Assembly: GCF_001677275.1 (NCBI RefSeq)
Contig: NZ_CP016179.1
Span: forward strand, 1-64,000
From: Vibrio breoganii
Lineage (GTDB): Bacteria > Pseudomonadota > Gammaproteobacteria > Enterobacterales > Vibrionaceae
Direction of reading: 5' to 3'
DNA: 64,000 nt
The notes beneath the pieces are model-generated. The model worked only from the letters and a program-made list of their open reading frames with translations. It had not been told where the DNA came from and searched no databases. Of the stretch, positions 27,023 to 36,035 are shown in pieces (the first letter of the stretch is position 1; every line of letters begins with the position of its first letter). A program made the translations under genes and the position numbers.

Positions 27023-27028
27023 GGTTGG

Positions 27029-29422
27029 TTAAAACATAGAAAGGGTACGATCGTTGAGCTCCTCTTGGAGTAGCTCTTTTTTGGACTTGGTAGGTTTACG
27101 TTTGGGACTGGATTGCTTCTTCTTAACTTTAATCATCGCTGACTCAGTTGGAGTTGAAACATCTTCGCCGAAATCCATCGAAAGTTGTTCAATATACCAA
27201 TACTCATCATCAACTTTATCCAGCGCTTGTTCTGCGTCGAATTCAGCTTCAGAAAAGTTTTCAAGAACAAACTTCTTGTATTCCTCTTTGTCTAAAATCC
27301 CAAGTTCATCCTTGCGAGCAAGAATTTCCTCAAGAGACCGGTTGCCACTCAGTTGTCTTCGCTCCCACCACTGTCGGCGTGTCGCCATTAGGTGGTAGGT
27401 GTACTGCTTGCCTTTAGCAATGGTTATTGCGCCGCTACGAAGGTAACTCATAGCTGCGCTTAAACTACTGTCTAGAGGGTTTGGGTACCTGTATCTCGCA
27501 ATATCAGAGAAGTAAAAATACATTTGCTCTCTATCAACAGATAGCAATTTAGATGTCTCTAAATGCATTGTTGAATAGTGATATTCGATACCGTCACTTT
27601 TGCGGGTGCGGGGTACTCTGTACTGGGCGTCATTTTCCCATGCCTGTAAATCTACAAACTCAGCCATGACATCGACTAGGCCTAAATTCTCCTGGTTGTC
27701 CGTCCAATCCTTGCCTACATATATGTAGTGAGGAGCGGGTTGTGGGGTTCTAGGGACAGGCTCCATCGTTGTCATCTCCTCCAAGATCTCTAGATCTCCG
27801 TGATTTCGAACTTCATCCCAGACCATAAGGGCCTCATTGGGGTGATCGCTGAAATTGTGAAATGACCATAGGAAATCAAGTTTCAAGACTGTTTCTTCAT
27901 CCACATGTTTGAACTGCGGCCTCGCCATCTCTCGGTTATAAGAGGTGTCTTCTGCATAGCCCCATTTTATCTGGAGGGCTAGGTGTGTGGCTCGCATTTC
28001 TTCGATGTAGTCAGCAGTAACTATGGCCTTGAAAATCTTACGACACTTAGCGAAATTGTATAAATCGGGCTGGATTTTTGCGAAGCCAAATTTATCGATT
28101 CCTCTATTGATGTTTACTCGCTCACTCCAGTCATAGTGACGATAGGCAATGAAATCCCTGATTCGACTTAATAGCTCAAGATGTTTGTATTCATCTTTAA
28201 CGACTAAGTTTGTCATGGACTTGTCTTCAAGGCCTACTGCTTGGCAGTCCCAACAGCCGTGCCGGGATTGACAGGGCTTGGACTTAGCTTTCTCTGTACT
28301 AGCAGTAGCGAAGAGGTTGCACTCGCCCGCACTATCAGCGTATATCTTTGATATCGCTTCGTAGTTAATGGGTGATGGCAAGGTTTTGCTCGCATCGGTA
28401 CCAGCGCTTCCAAGAATTGTCCAAATGTCTGACGTAGTCATGTGTTTAATTGGATAAAAATTGTAGCGGTTGGTGTTTCCCTCTTGCGAAATTGCCAAGT
28501 TGTCATCAGAGCCGCCATGTTTAGCAATGCTGGCAGCACGAAGTGTGCCTTCCTCATCTCGAGAACCTAGGCAGACAATAATTTTGTCTGAATTGGTTAT
28601 CCCAAGTCTTTTGCATGCTTTTCGAATGGCTCTGCGTATCGGCAGTACCTTTCTATCCATGGCGCACTGGCGCACATTGCTGCTTACTGTTGTCGGAAGT
28701 CCACGCCCACTGCAAATGCGACCGACTAGGGTCTCAGAGAAGTTGGGTTTGGCTAGGACCATGTGAGTGTACTCATTGAAGACCGAATCGGAGAACAATC
28801 CATCCCAATTCTGCTTGGCAGTATTGGAGATTTCAGGCATCTCACTTAGGGTATCGCTGTGAACCAGAATTGATTTAGTCTTGGGTTTAAAACCTTCGGC
28901 GTACAATTCATAGATCGCATATGAATACAATAACGCTAAGACATTTGAGTCTTTGCCGTTACTCCACCCGATTTGACATACAGCGCCATCACGAATTAAT
29001 GACTTAAAGCGGTCCACTATCGCGAACATGCGTTCGGCTAGGGTGCCCAAGTGTGTGAGTTCTACTTCCTTTCTATCTTCAGTGACGTACGTATAGTCAT
29101 TGAGAATAGAGCTATTTAGGGCGCGTTGGCGCCATTTTAAATATCGGGGGTCGTACTCATTCGACTTGTCCTCAGTACAAAAGAGTTGTCTAGCTCTTTT
29201 GAGTGGGGTTAGGTCATCGGTACCATTTATGATTTCATCAATGCTGATTTCCTGTTTTTCAGGTTCACCTCGCCATTGCTTGACCTTCTCCCATACGCAG
29301 TTTTCTTCATAGAAGTTAACTGCGGTATACACTTCATCGAAATGCATAGGGTCGTAGTCTTGCTCGTCAGGATCATGTCCCGAGCCACTGATTAGTAACC
29401 TTTCTAATTGTGTTTTATCCAT
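27029..29422 (-). CDS. DndC-type PAPS reductase/sulfurtransferase, long form
   Basis: The 797-aa protein carries the PP-loop ATP-binding motif SNGKDS (residues 154-159), followed by ILVHSDTLSEMPEIS, which matches the PAPS reductase/DndC pattern. A cysteine cluster follows (CQSRHGCWDCQAV...DKSM), like the iron-sulfur cysteines of DndC. DndC activates a sulfur transfer for DNA phosphorothioation in Dnd systems. This protein is several hundred residues longer than usual DndC, with a long C-terminal region of unknown fold and a Lys-rich tail. No dndA, B, D, E or F gene is nearby. AAGGAA precedes the ATG. Whether it modifies DNA, tRNA or something else cannot be told. Confidence 0.7.
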   Translation of the reverse strand: MDKTQLERLLISGSGHDPDEQDYDPMHFDEVYTAVNFYEENCVWEKVKQWRGEPEKQEISIDEIINGTDDLTPLKRARQLFCTEDKSNEYDPRYLKWRQRALNSSILNDYTYVTEDRKEVELTHLGTLAERMFAIVDRFKSLIRDGAVCQIGWSNGKDSNVLALLYSYAIYELYAEGFKPKTKSILVHSDTLSEMPEISNTAKQNWDGLFSDSVFNEYTHMVLAKPNFSETLVGRICSGRGLPTTVSSNVRQCAMDRKVLPIRRAIRKACKRLGITNSDKIIVCLGSRDEEGTLRAASIAKHGGSDDNLAISQEGNTNRYNFYPIKHMTTSDIWTILGSAGTDASKTLPSPINYEAISKIYADSAGECNLFATASTEKAKSKPCQSRHGCWDCQAVGLEDKSMTNLVVKDEYKHLELLSRIRDFIAYRHYDWSERVNINRGIDKFGFAKIQPDLYNFAKCRKIFKAIVTADYIEEMRATHLALQIKWGYAEDTSYNREMARPQFKHVDEETVLKLDFLWSFHNFSDHPNEALMVWDEVRNHGDLEILEEMTTMEPVPRTPQPAPHYIYVGKDWTDNQENLGLVDVMAEFVDLQAWENDAQYRVPRTRKSDGIEYHYSTMHLETSKLLSVDREQMYFYFSDIARYRYPNPLDSSLSAAMSYLRSGAITIAKGKQYTYHLMATRRQWWERRQLSGNRSLEEILARKDELGILDKEEYKKFVLENFSEAEFDAEQALDKVDDEYWYIEQLSMDFGEDVSTPTESAMIKVKKKQSSPKRKPTKSKKELLQEELNDRTLSMF

Positions 29423-29678
29423 TGTTGTATTCCTTATTTTCCTTTACGAAAAGATGCGCAGATGCGCGTTTGATCCACTTTGGGTTCAGTCGGAATATGC
29501 GATTTGTGCGGGTGTTGAGTCTGTGTTGCGGTTTTCTATAGTGGGTGTGTTGGCTGGCGAGTTTCATGTGAGTGATGGATGTAAATGCTATGTGGCTACA
29601 TGAATAAATCGTGAGAGGTGTGTGAGGTGGTGTTTTACAAAAGTAAGAACAGAAAGTATTTATTGAAGAGGGCTTATT

Positions 29679-29921
29679 GTGAGTGTTGGATTGAAAGAGA
29701 ATGCGAGTGCAATTAGAAAGCAGTTGCTAGGTTGGAATGGTGCGTTGGCGTGTTTGTTTGGGGTTGTATTCTTCCTATATGGTTTGTTTGATTACTACTT
29801 GGCTGTTGATACCGGTCTGAATCGGGTTTTGTACCCACTCGGTATTGTATTTGTGGTCGGTGAGGTGGTTATGCTCGCTTTGCATTTGGTTTACGGTCGT
29901 AAAGGAAAGCGCAAGACTTAA
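29679..29921 (+). CDS. Small membrane protein, 80 aa
   Basis: Unrecognised. Two hydrophobic segments (ALACLFGVVFFLYGLF and LYPLGIVFVVGEVVMLALHLV) with a basic C-terminus. It starts with GTG at 29679 after an AGAGGG site and is divergent from the DndC-like gene. The 256 bases between the two starts hold both promoters and a short direct repeat (GATGCGCA/GATGCGCG near 29454), with nothing else I can support. Confidence 0.5.
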   Translation: MSVGLKENASAIRKQLLGWNGALACLFGVVFFLYGLFDYYLAVDTGLNRVLYPLGIVFVVGEVVMLALHLVYGRKGKRKT

Positions 29922-29978
29922 GCGCGATAGAGTCAGCATTGACTGATTGTGAAGGCTGACTTTCGCGGTGCTTAAGTT

Positions 29979-30317
29979 CTACTTGGGTTGCTTGGTGAGC
30001 GATTCCAGTAATGAGATGCTGGATAATGAAACGTTCTTGCTGTGTTTTGCTAGGTGATAGATGCGAGTGTACTCATCATGCTCTCGAACGCGATGTATAA
30101 GTGTGATCAGGGTGTTTGCGTGGTCTTTATGGGCGCGCAGTACCTTTATTTGATAGCTTGTTCTCGTTTTATAGAGCATCGCCTTGGTGACGACTTTATT
30201 GCTTTCGTGAAGCTCAGCTAATGCTTGGTCCACTAATACATCAAAGTCCTGCTTAGTGGTCCCGGTAAGGTAACTAAATTGAATGTTGCTTTTAAACTTT
30301 CGGTATATGGAGAGCAT
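29979..30317 (-). CDS. Partner gene of HicB-like antitoxin, 112 aa
   Basis: Unrecognised basic protein of 112 aa with a likely helical first half and motifs such as YKTRTSYQIKVLRAHKDHANTLITLIHRVREHDEY. It follows the HicB-like gene after four bases on the same strand, which is the layout of a toxin-antitoxin pair. It lacks the small dsRBD-like HicA fold with its conserved Gly and His. It may be a different toxin, an accessory protein or unrelated. Confidence 0.5.
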   Translation of the reverse strand: MLSIYRKFKSNIQFSYLTGTTKQDFDVLVDQALAELHESNKVVTKAMLYKTRTSYQIKVLRAHKDHANTLITLIHRVREHDEYTRIYHLAKHSKNVSLSSISLLESLTKQPK

Positions 30318-30321
30318 GATT

Positions 30322-30747
30322 TTAGTGTGTTTCTCTTAGTCGTTGTTCAATTGCATCAACAATGAATTCGTTACGGCCAACGCGTCTGCCATTTTGGTCA
30401 ATGTGGTCATCCATTGTATTCACTACTTCAAGAGGAATGGATACAGACTCAATGACGTTCTTATTGAGTATTGGTGTTGTCTCGATTTCAACAAATACCC
30501 AAAAGGCGTTCTTGTATTCGTTGTTAAGCAGGTGTTGTTGAATTGGTTTCTTGCGGGGTGGAGCTTTGCCTTGAGAAACTAGGTGGTTGAGATGTGCATT
30601 AAGGTAGCGTCTTGCGCGAACAAGCGTTTCATTGATGGTAATGCCTTCGCATTTACAATCGATAAGGTCTGGAAATCGAGCAGAGTAGGTATTGTCGAAT
30701 TTTGATTTTTGAATGCCAACTAGATAATTCATTTTTTCAGTCTTCAT
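30322..30747 (-). CDS. HicB-family antitoxin-like protein
   Basis: The 141-aa protein has a HicB-type N-terminal domain (NYLVGIQKSKFDNTYSARFPDLIDCKCEG then ITINETLVRARRYLNAHLNHL, residues about 6-59). It ends in a C-terminal ribbon-helix-helix segment (ESVSIPLEVVNTMDDHI...RNEFIVDAIEQRL) of the kind that binds the TA operator. HicB proteins normally neutralise HicA. The gene sits between the flhA gene and the DndC-like gene. The start at 30747 is the first ATG; another ATG follows at 30732. Confidence 0.7.
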   Translation of the reverse strand: MKTEKMNYLVGIQKSKFDNTYSARFPDLIDCKCEGITINETLVRARRYLNAHLNHLVSQGKAPPRKKPIQQHLLNNEYKNAFWVFVEIETTPILNKNVIESVSIPLEVVNTMDDHIDQNGRRVGRNEFIVDAIEQRLRETH

Positions 30748-30801
30748 AGCATGAGGTTGTCAGTGCCACATAGTGAATAAGTGGCACTGTATATCGGTTC
30801 T

Positions 30802-30894
30802 TTAGTTCTTCTCTTCTTGTCGTACTGGCTGATTTTGTTTGCGAGCCAGTTCTTCTTGAGTGCGTTTCTGTTTCTGTAGTTTATCTATAACCAT
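30802..30894 (-). CDS. Possible 30-aa peptide after flhA
   Basis: A short frame starts one base after the flhA stop and encodes a highly charged Lys/Gln/Glu peptide (MVIDKLQKQKRTQEELARKQ and ten more residues). Tight linkage to flhA suggests coupling. There is no family and no strong ribosome site. Confidence 0.25.
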   Translation of the reverse strand: MVIDKLQKQKRTQEELARKQNQPVRQEEKN

Positions 30895-30895
30895 T

Positions 30896-32974
30896 TTAAA
30901 TTTTCTCTACTTCATTGATTTTGTAGTCAACTGGAATCTCATTGAAACTCAATACAATCAAGCCAGGAGCGTATGTTCTAGCGAGTTTGGAGAATAGTGG
31001 GCGCATGACGTTGGGTACCAGTAAAATGGCAGGGAGTCGTTGGGCGCGCATGTTCTGCAGCATGCTAGGCATTTTCGCCATCATTGATGTTTGAAAATCT
31101 TCATCAATAGGGATGGCGTCTAGTGGAGTATTGGGATCAATTCCTTTCGCATTGTTAATGTAAAGGTGAACCTTGTCGGTCAGTTCTTTGCTGATGGTGT
31201 AAACATTCAGCAACTTATCTAGCGGTGATATGAGAGCCATGATGGTTCTGCTTAGTGCTAAGCGGATATCGGACGCGAGTATAATTGGGTCTTTCGTTTT
31301 TTCGGCGCTTTCAATTAATGTATTCGCAATGGTTCGCACGTTTTTGACCGGGATTTGGTCGGTCAATAGTTGGCGGATTACCTGCATTTGTAAGTTTGGT
31401 GTGATTGATTTCCCCAAAGTTTCTGCAAGTTCGGGGTGATCTTGATGCAGTCGCTCGTTGAGTGCCTTAACGTCATCAAAGTTGAAAATCAGTGGTAGAT
31501 ATTCACGACATACCTTAGAGATGTGAGTCGCGATAACATCGTGAACGGCAATGACGGAGAATCCTTTGGCGACAGCTGCAGAGCGTTGGTCAGGCTCTAT
31601 CCATAGGGCCGGTAGATTCATTGCAGGGTCAAAACCACGGATACCATCCAGAGATAGGTCGCCAGGTGGTATGCCAACAACCATTAAGTGATCGGGAAAG
31701 ACTTGGCCTTTAGCGATGAGGTTGCCATCAATATGAATAGAATATTCGTTGTTCTTAAGAAGGTAAGAACTGCGAATTGCCACCTCGGGTATTAGGAATC
31801 CAACAAGTTCACTCAGTGTTTTTCGACACCCCATAATTGATCGCTGGAGAGGTTGGTTGATTTCTTCGGTTGTGAGTTTCACAAGCTTCAATCCAAGCTC
31901 AAGAGATACAGGATTGATTGAGGGGATAACGCTCCAATCTAGAGGTTGTAAGTTGCCTCTTACTTCGACGGCTTCGGTGTTTGCTGGAGCAACGGTCTGC
32001 TTTTGTGTATCGCTGTCAGCGAGGAACCAGCCGATAGTTAAAAGTAAGAGTGCGAAAGTGACAAAAGCTAAATGAGGCATGCCAGGGATAATTGCAATGG
32101 CAAGCATAATGCCGCCGCTCAAGAAGAAGATTGAGCGATCACCGGTAATTTGGTTAAGTAGTGTTTCTGAAAGGTCAGTTTTCCCGTCCGAGATTCGAGA
32201 TACAAGGACGCCTGCTGCAATAGCTAGTAATAAACTAGGGATCTGTGCAACAAGTCCATCACCGATAGTCAGTAGGGCGAAGGTTTTGAAAGCCTCGCTT
32301 GCTCCCATTCCGTGTTCGATGGTGCCGATGCCAACACCCCCGATCAGGTTTATAACCATGATCGCCATTCCGGCGATCGCGTCTCCCTTCACGTAGGCTG
32401 CTACCCCATCAAAACTACCTGAGAGGTCAGATTCTTTGAGTACGTTCTCGCGTCGTCGGGTTGCCTCTTCTTCATCAATTTGTCCGTTTTGAGAGGCGGT
32501 TTCAATTGCCATTAGTCGAACGGGTAATGCATCTAGACTAAATCGAGCACCTACTTGAGCTATTCGCTCGGAGCCTTTGGTCACTACCATGAACGAGATG
32601 ATACAAATGATTATGAACGATATGGCACCGACAATGTATGAGCCTCCCACAATCACCGTACCGAATGCTTCCACAACGCGACCTGCAGCGTCCGTGCCTT
32701 CGTGGCCATTACCGAGAACGGCACGAGTTGAGGCTACGTTAAGGCTTAGCCTAAGGACGGTGGATAAGAGAAGCAGTGTCGGGAATACGCTGAACTGCAG
32801 TATGGATGTTACGTTCGCACAACGGAGCAACACCAAAATCGACAACGAAATATTAAACGTAAACAGGATGTCGAGCATTAGCGGCGGCAGTGGAAGGATG
32901 ATCATAGCTAAGATCAGTCCTAACAACAGCGGGAATGCTAACTTTGGTTGTGTGAACAGTTTTGTTGAAATCAT
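30896..32974 (-). CDS. flhA: Lateral flagellar export protein FlhA
   Basis: Large export-gate protein with eight membrane segments and a cytoplasmic substrate-docking domain. The 692-aa length is normal. The FHIPEP family signature region is present (NVASTRAVLGNGHEGTDAAGRVVEAFGTVIVGGSYIVG and GSERIAQVGARFSLDALPVRLMAIE regions). The ATG at 32974 is chosen; a TTG at 33028 would add 18 residues. Unlike in canonical clusters, flhA is not next to flhB but about 26 kb away, beside the flagellin gene and divergent from it. Confidence 0.95.
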   Translation of the reverse strand: MISTKLFTQPKLAFPLLLGLILAMIILPLPPLMLDILFTFNISLSILVLLRCANVTSILQFSVFPTLLLLSTVLRLSLNVASTRAVLGNGHEGTDAAGRVVEAFGTVIVGGSYIVGAISFIIICIISFMVVTKGSERIAQVGARFSLDALPVRLMAIETASQNGQIDEEEATRRRENVLKESDLSGSFDGVAAYVKGDAIAGMAIMVINLIGGVGIGTIEHGMGASEAFKTFALLTIGDGLVAQIPSLLLAIAAGVLVSRISDGKTDLSETLLNQITGDRSIFFLSGGIMLAIAIIPGMPHLAFVTFALLLLTIGWFLADSDTQKQTVAPANTEAVEVRGNLQPLDWSVIPSINPVSLELGLKLVKLTTEEINQPLQRSIMGCRKTLSELVGFLIPEVAIRSSYLLKNNEYSIHIDGNLIAKGQVFPDHLMVVGIPPGDLSLDGIRGFDPAMNLPALWIEPDQRSAAVAKGFSVIAVHDVIATHISKVCREYLPLIFNFDDVKALNERLHQDHPELAETLGKSITPNLQMQVIRQLLTDQIPVKNVRTIANTLIESAEKTKDPIILASDIRLALSRTIMALISPLDKLLNVYTISKELTDKVHLYINNAKGIDPNTPLDAIPIDEDFQTSMMAKMPSMLQNMRAQRLPAILLVPNVMRPLFSKLARTYAPGLIVLSFNEIPVDYKINEVEKI

Positions 32975-33127
32975 TTTTAAGTGGTGACCAGCGAGATTAA
33001 CTAACGCGAGATAGTAAGAGTATTTCAATTGGCGTGTCGCTAAAGGTCCAATTTTTCCGAGCTACCTCGAAAAAACGAGGGGTTTAGAGTTGAAGAAGAC
33101 TTGCTCAGATAAAAAACAAAACTTTTT

Positions 33128-33156
33128 TGAGATGAAATCATTTGTCCTGCCGTTAA
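33128..33156 (+). promoter_or_regulatory. Candidate sigma-28 promoter of the flagellin gene
   Basis: GCCGTTAA at 33149-33156 matches the flagellar sigma-28 -10 consensus GCCGATAA at seven of eight positions, about 50 bases before the flagellin ATG. The -35 region is weak. Recognition by the sigma factor encoded at 38333-39019 would be expected. Confidence 0.5.
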
Positions 33157-33206
33157 GCATGGGTGAGACAAATAATTTTAGTGTCATGACAATGGAGAAT
33201 TGATAA

Positions 33207-34082
33207 ATGACTATTGGTGTTAATACTAACTATGCAGCGTTGATTACACAGAACCAACTTGCATCTACAAACAAAGCGCTTACTGACTCAATGCAGAAGC
33301 TTTCTACTGGTAACCGTATTTCATCTGCTAAAGATGATGCGGCTGGTCTACAGATCGCTTCACGTTTGGAAGCTCAGTCACGCGGTATGGAAGTTGCTTC
33401 TCGTAACGCTCAAGACGCTGTTTCTTTCCTACAGGTTGCGGAAGGCGCACTGGATGAAGTTTCTTCAATCCTTTACCGTATGAACGACCTAGCTCTTCAG
33501 GCATCTAACGGCACAAACGGTGCGAACGACCAAGCGGCTCTTAACCAAGAGTTTGCCTCTCTGTCAGAAGAGATGGCGAATATCTTAGAAAACTCTAACT
33601 ATGGCGGTAACAACCTGTTCGGCGCTGGTGGTGCTATCTCTGGCGGTACGATCGATTTCCAAATCGGTTCAACAACTGCTGAGACTCTAACTTTCGACGT
33701 TACTAACGGTGGTACTTCTACTGCGCTAGGTGATCTACTAACTTTCGTTGGTACTCCAGGTGCAACTGGTACTGGTGACATCACTGACGCTGCAAATGCA
33801 CAAGCTGCAGTTGACGCAATCAGTGGTGCCGGTGGTGTTCTAGAGAACGTTGGTGAAGTTCGCGCTACTTTCGGTGCAACTGTCAACCGTCTTGAGCACG
33901 TTACTGGTAACCTTGCGAACATGCAAGAAGGTGTGACAATGGCTAAGTCTCGCATCATGGACACTGATTTCTCTAAAGAATCAATGGAAATGAGCAAGCA
34001 GCAGATGCTAATGCAATCTGCGAGCCAAATGCTGAACACTTCTAAAATGGTTCCTCAGCTAGCAATGTCGCTAATCGGCTAA
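33207..34082 (+). CDS. lafA: Lateral flagellin LafA
   Basis: Filament subunit of 291 aa. The N-terminal flagellin domain (MQKLSTGNRISSAKDDAAGLQIASRLEAQSRG region) and C-terminal domain (MAKSRIMDTDFSKESMEMSKQQMLMQSASQML region) flank a short variable centre, giving a small flagellin. The codons are noticeably biased to the C-ending and optimal forms of highly expressed genes. It has its own promoter and is followed by a strong terminator, so it is probably transcribed alone. Confidence 0.95.
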   Translation: MTIGVNTNYAALITQNQLASTNKALTDSMQKLSTGNRISSAKDDAAGLQIASRLEAQSRGMEVASRNAQDAVSFLQVAEGALDEVSSILYRMNDLALQASNGTNGANDQAALNQEFASLSEEMANILENSNYGGNNLFGAGGAISGGTIDFQIGSTTAETLTFDVTNGGTSTALGDLLTFVGTPGATGTGDITDAANAQAAVDAISGAGGVLENVGEVRATFGATVNRLEHVTGNLANMQEGVTMAKSRIMDTDFSKESMEMSKQQMLMQSASQMLNTSKMVPQLAMSLIG

Positions 34083-34101
34083 GCTACTTCGAACCTGAAG
34101 T

Positions 34102-34139
34102 AATCAAAAGCAGGGTCTTAGACTCTGCTTTTTTGATTA
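34102..34139 (+). terminator. Flagellin terminator
   Basis: AATCAAAAGCAGGGTC pairs with GACTCTGCTTTTTTGATT around a short loop, and a T-run is embedded in the 3' arm. It starts about 20 bases after the lafA stop. Confidence 0.85.
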
Positions 34140-34264
34140 TGACTCATGTCGAAAATCCTCAAGGTAATCCCAAAATCCCATAAAGTTTTCTTTTTACATT
34201 GCACCTTCGAGAGATGGGTGTGATTTCAAAAAGATAATTTTAGTAATAGAAAGGAGTGAGCAGA

Positions 34265-35593
34265 ATGAATCAGATAGATGCTCAAGGCATGGCGGCTCAG
34301 TTCGCTATGTACGATATTGCAGGAATTGAAGCGCGCAACGCATACAAGCTTGATGTGAATACTGCATTACAGGCTGCGTTACGTGATATGCGCTCAGGTA
34401 TGAATTCGCTAACGGACTCTCTTTATAAGTTCACCCGTCCTGGTACTGACTTTATTCAGCGTTCCGTGAGTTTGGGTTCGGAGGATTATTTCTCGGTAAC
34501 GACCTCAAGTGATGTGACTAACGTAGATATTGATTTGTTTGTTGAACAGCTGGCGGCTCGACATCAGACAGGTTTTCCTACTGCGGTAGGTGATGTGAAT
34601 GATGAATTTGCGACTGCTGACGGTGTCATCTCTGTTGAAATCAATGGCGAGACCGTTGATATTGACCTTGCGGCGATTGATAGTGACGGTGATGGTTCTG
34701 TCTCAATGGCGGAATTTGCGTCTGCCTTCAATGCAGAGCTTGATGGTAAGGCGACAGTTTCTCTAGTTCAATCTGGTGGTGAAATTCGTATGATTTTCGC
34801 TTCGGATGAAGAGGGTGCTGAAAACAGTTTTACAATCACTGGTGATGGTAATACGGGTATTGAGGCAGAGTTGGCTGCGATGAATGCAAGCCCGATCACA
34901 GAAGGTCGTGATGCTGTTGTATGGCTTGGTGAGCAAGGTTCTGGTCTTCGTCTAACTAACTCTTCAAATACGTTTGAGAACCTAGTGAGTGGCGTGAATG
35001 TCAGTATAACTCGTGCTAATGAGGCAGGCGATCCGACAACAAAACTGCGAGTGTCGGCTGATTATCAAGAGACGCGCTCTGCACTGAATGAGTTCATTTC
35101 TCAGTTTAATACGTTCATGTCGGCAATGGATAGTATCACGGCCACTGGTGGTGATACTGAAGAGCGTGGCTTGTTAGCAAATGACTCGACGGTTCGAGGC
35201 ATAGCTCGCAATCTCGAAAGCCTTATGCGGGGCACTTTTGAGGGTGTGTCACTATATCAAGTAGGTATTGAGATTGGTCGTGATGGCAAAGTATCAGTCG
35301 ATGCAGATCGATTTGATGATGCGCTACTGAATATGGATGTTGAAACAATCTTGAATGGTCCAGATGGTCTTTTCAAGTCATTGGAAGACACTATTAAGGG
35401 GTATTCCAACTCTTCAACTGGTGATATTCAACGCAAGCTCGATACTCTATCTCAAGAAGAGAAGCGCCTAAACACTGAGTTCGATGGAATTCAGCGTAAA
35501 TACGATATGTATTACTCCCGTTACCTTGCTCAGTTTAACCGAGTCAACACGGTAGCGATGGAGATGGCGAATATTGCTTCGATGTTTTACTAA
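34265..35593 (+). CDS. fliD: Filament cap protein FliD (LafB)
   Basis: Caps the lateral filament and guides flagellin assembly. The 442-aa protein has FliD_N-like sequence near the start (FTRPGTDFIQRSVSLGSEDYFSVTTSSDV) and FliD_C-type helices at the end (LDTLSQEEKRLNTEFDGIQRKYDMYYSRYLAQFNRVN region). The ATG at 34265 is chosen because AAGGAG is at the right distance; a GTG at 34256 is too close. It starts the fliDSTK...motAB run. Confidence 0.92.
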   Translation: MNQIDAQGMAAQFAMYDIAGIEARNAYKLDVNTALQAALRDMRSGMNSLTDSLYKFTRPGTDFIQRSVSLGSEDYFSVTTSSDVTNVDIDLFVEQLAARHQTGFPTAVGDVNDEFATADGVISVEINGETVDIDLAAIDSDGDGSVSMAEFASAFNAELDGKATVSLVQSGGEIRMIFASDEEGAENSFTITGDGNTGIEAELAAMNASPITEGRDAVVWLGEQGSGLRLTNSSNTFENLVSGVNVSITRANEAGDPTTKLRVSADYQETRSALNEFISQFNTFMSAMDSITATGGDTEERGLLANDSTVRGIARNLESLMRGTFEGVSLYQVGIEIGRDGKVSVDADRFDDALLNMDVETILNGPDGLFKSLEDTIKGYSNSSTGDIQRKLDTLSQEEKRLNTEFDGIQRKYDMYYSRYLAQFNRVNTVAMEMANIASMFY

Positions 35594-35610
35594 GTAGGTT
35601 AAGGGTAGCA

Positions 35611-36027
35611 ATGTTATTAAGTCAGTTTGAAAGTGGTCAAGACGCTTACACGAAGACTCAGGTAGAGGGTGTGACATCCGTATCGTCACCGATTGAGTGT
35701 TCAGCAATGGTGCATCAAAAGATTGTTGATGAGCTTAATGTGCTTGTCGAAGCAATTAAAGATCAGGATATCAAACTAAAGACAGTGAAGTCGCAACGAG
35801 TAATTGAGTTGATTGCTGGTCTAGATGCGACGTTGGATTTAGACGCTGGTGATTTGGTGGTTACTCTGCATAAATTGTACGAGCATACGATTCAATTGGT
35901 CTCTTTGGCTTCAATCCGAATGGATGTTGCTTTGATCACAGAGGCGCAGGAGTTGATGGACGGCCTAATGGTTGGTTGGGAAGGGGCGATGAATAACGCT
36001 CAGTCACAGAAGCCAGTCGGGATTTAG
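35611..36027 (+). CDS. fliS: Flagellin chaperone FliS (LafC)
   Basis: Cytoplasmic chaperone that delivers flagellin. The 138-aa helical protein has FliS features: an N-terminal YTKTQVEGVTS, then LDLDAGDLVVTLHKLYEHTIQLVSLASIRMD, and a C-terminal LMVGW. It follows fliD by 17 bases. Confidence 0.87.
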   Translation: MLLSQFESGQDAYTKTQVEGVTSVSSPIECSAMVHQKIVDELNVLVEAIKDQDIKLKTVKSQRVIELIAGLDATLDLDAGDLVVTLHKLYEHTIQLVSLASIRMDVALITEAQELMDGLMVGWEGAMNNAQSQKPVGI

Positions 36028-36035
36028 GGCGTAAA

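Noticed and set aside
33085..33112. TAGAGTTG ... TCAGATAA as the flagellin sigma-28 promoter
   Set aside because: Spacer is one base off and both boxes are weaker than GCCGTTAA at 33149-33156.
33599..34039. 146-codon frame antisense to the flagellin gene
   Set aside because: Produced by the strong codon bias of lafA; composition is Pro/Ser/Ala/Val-rich and no family features are seen.
34181..34208. TAAAGTTT upstream of fliD as a sigma-28 promoter
   Set aside because: The -35 box is perfect but the sequence at the -10 position matches GCCGATAA at only a few bases.
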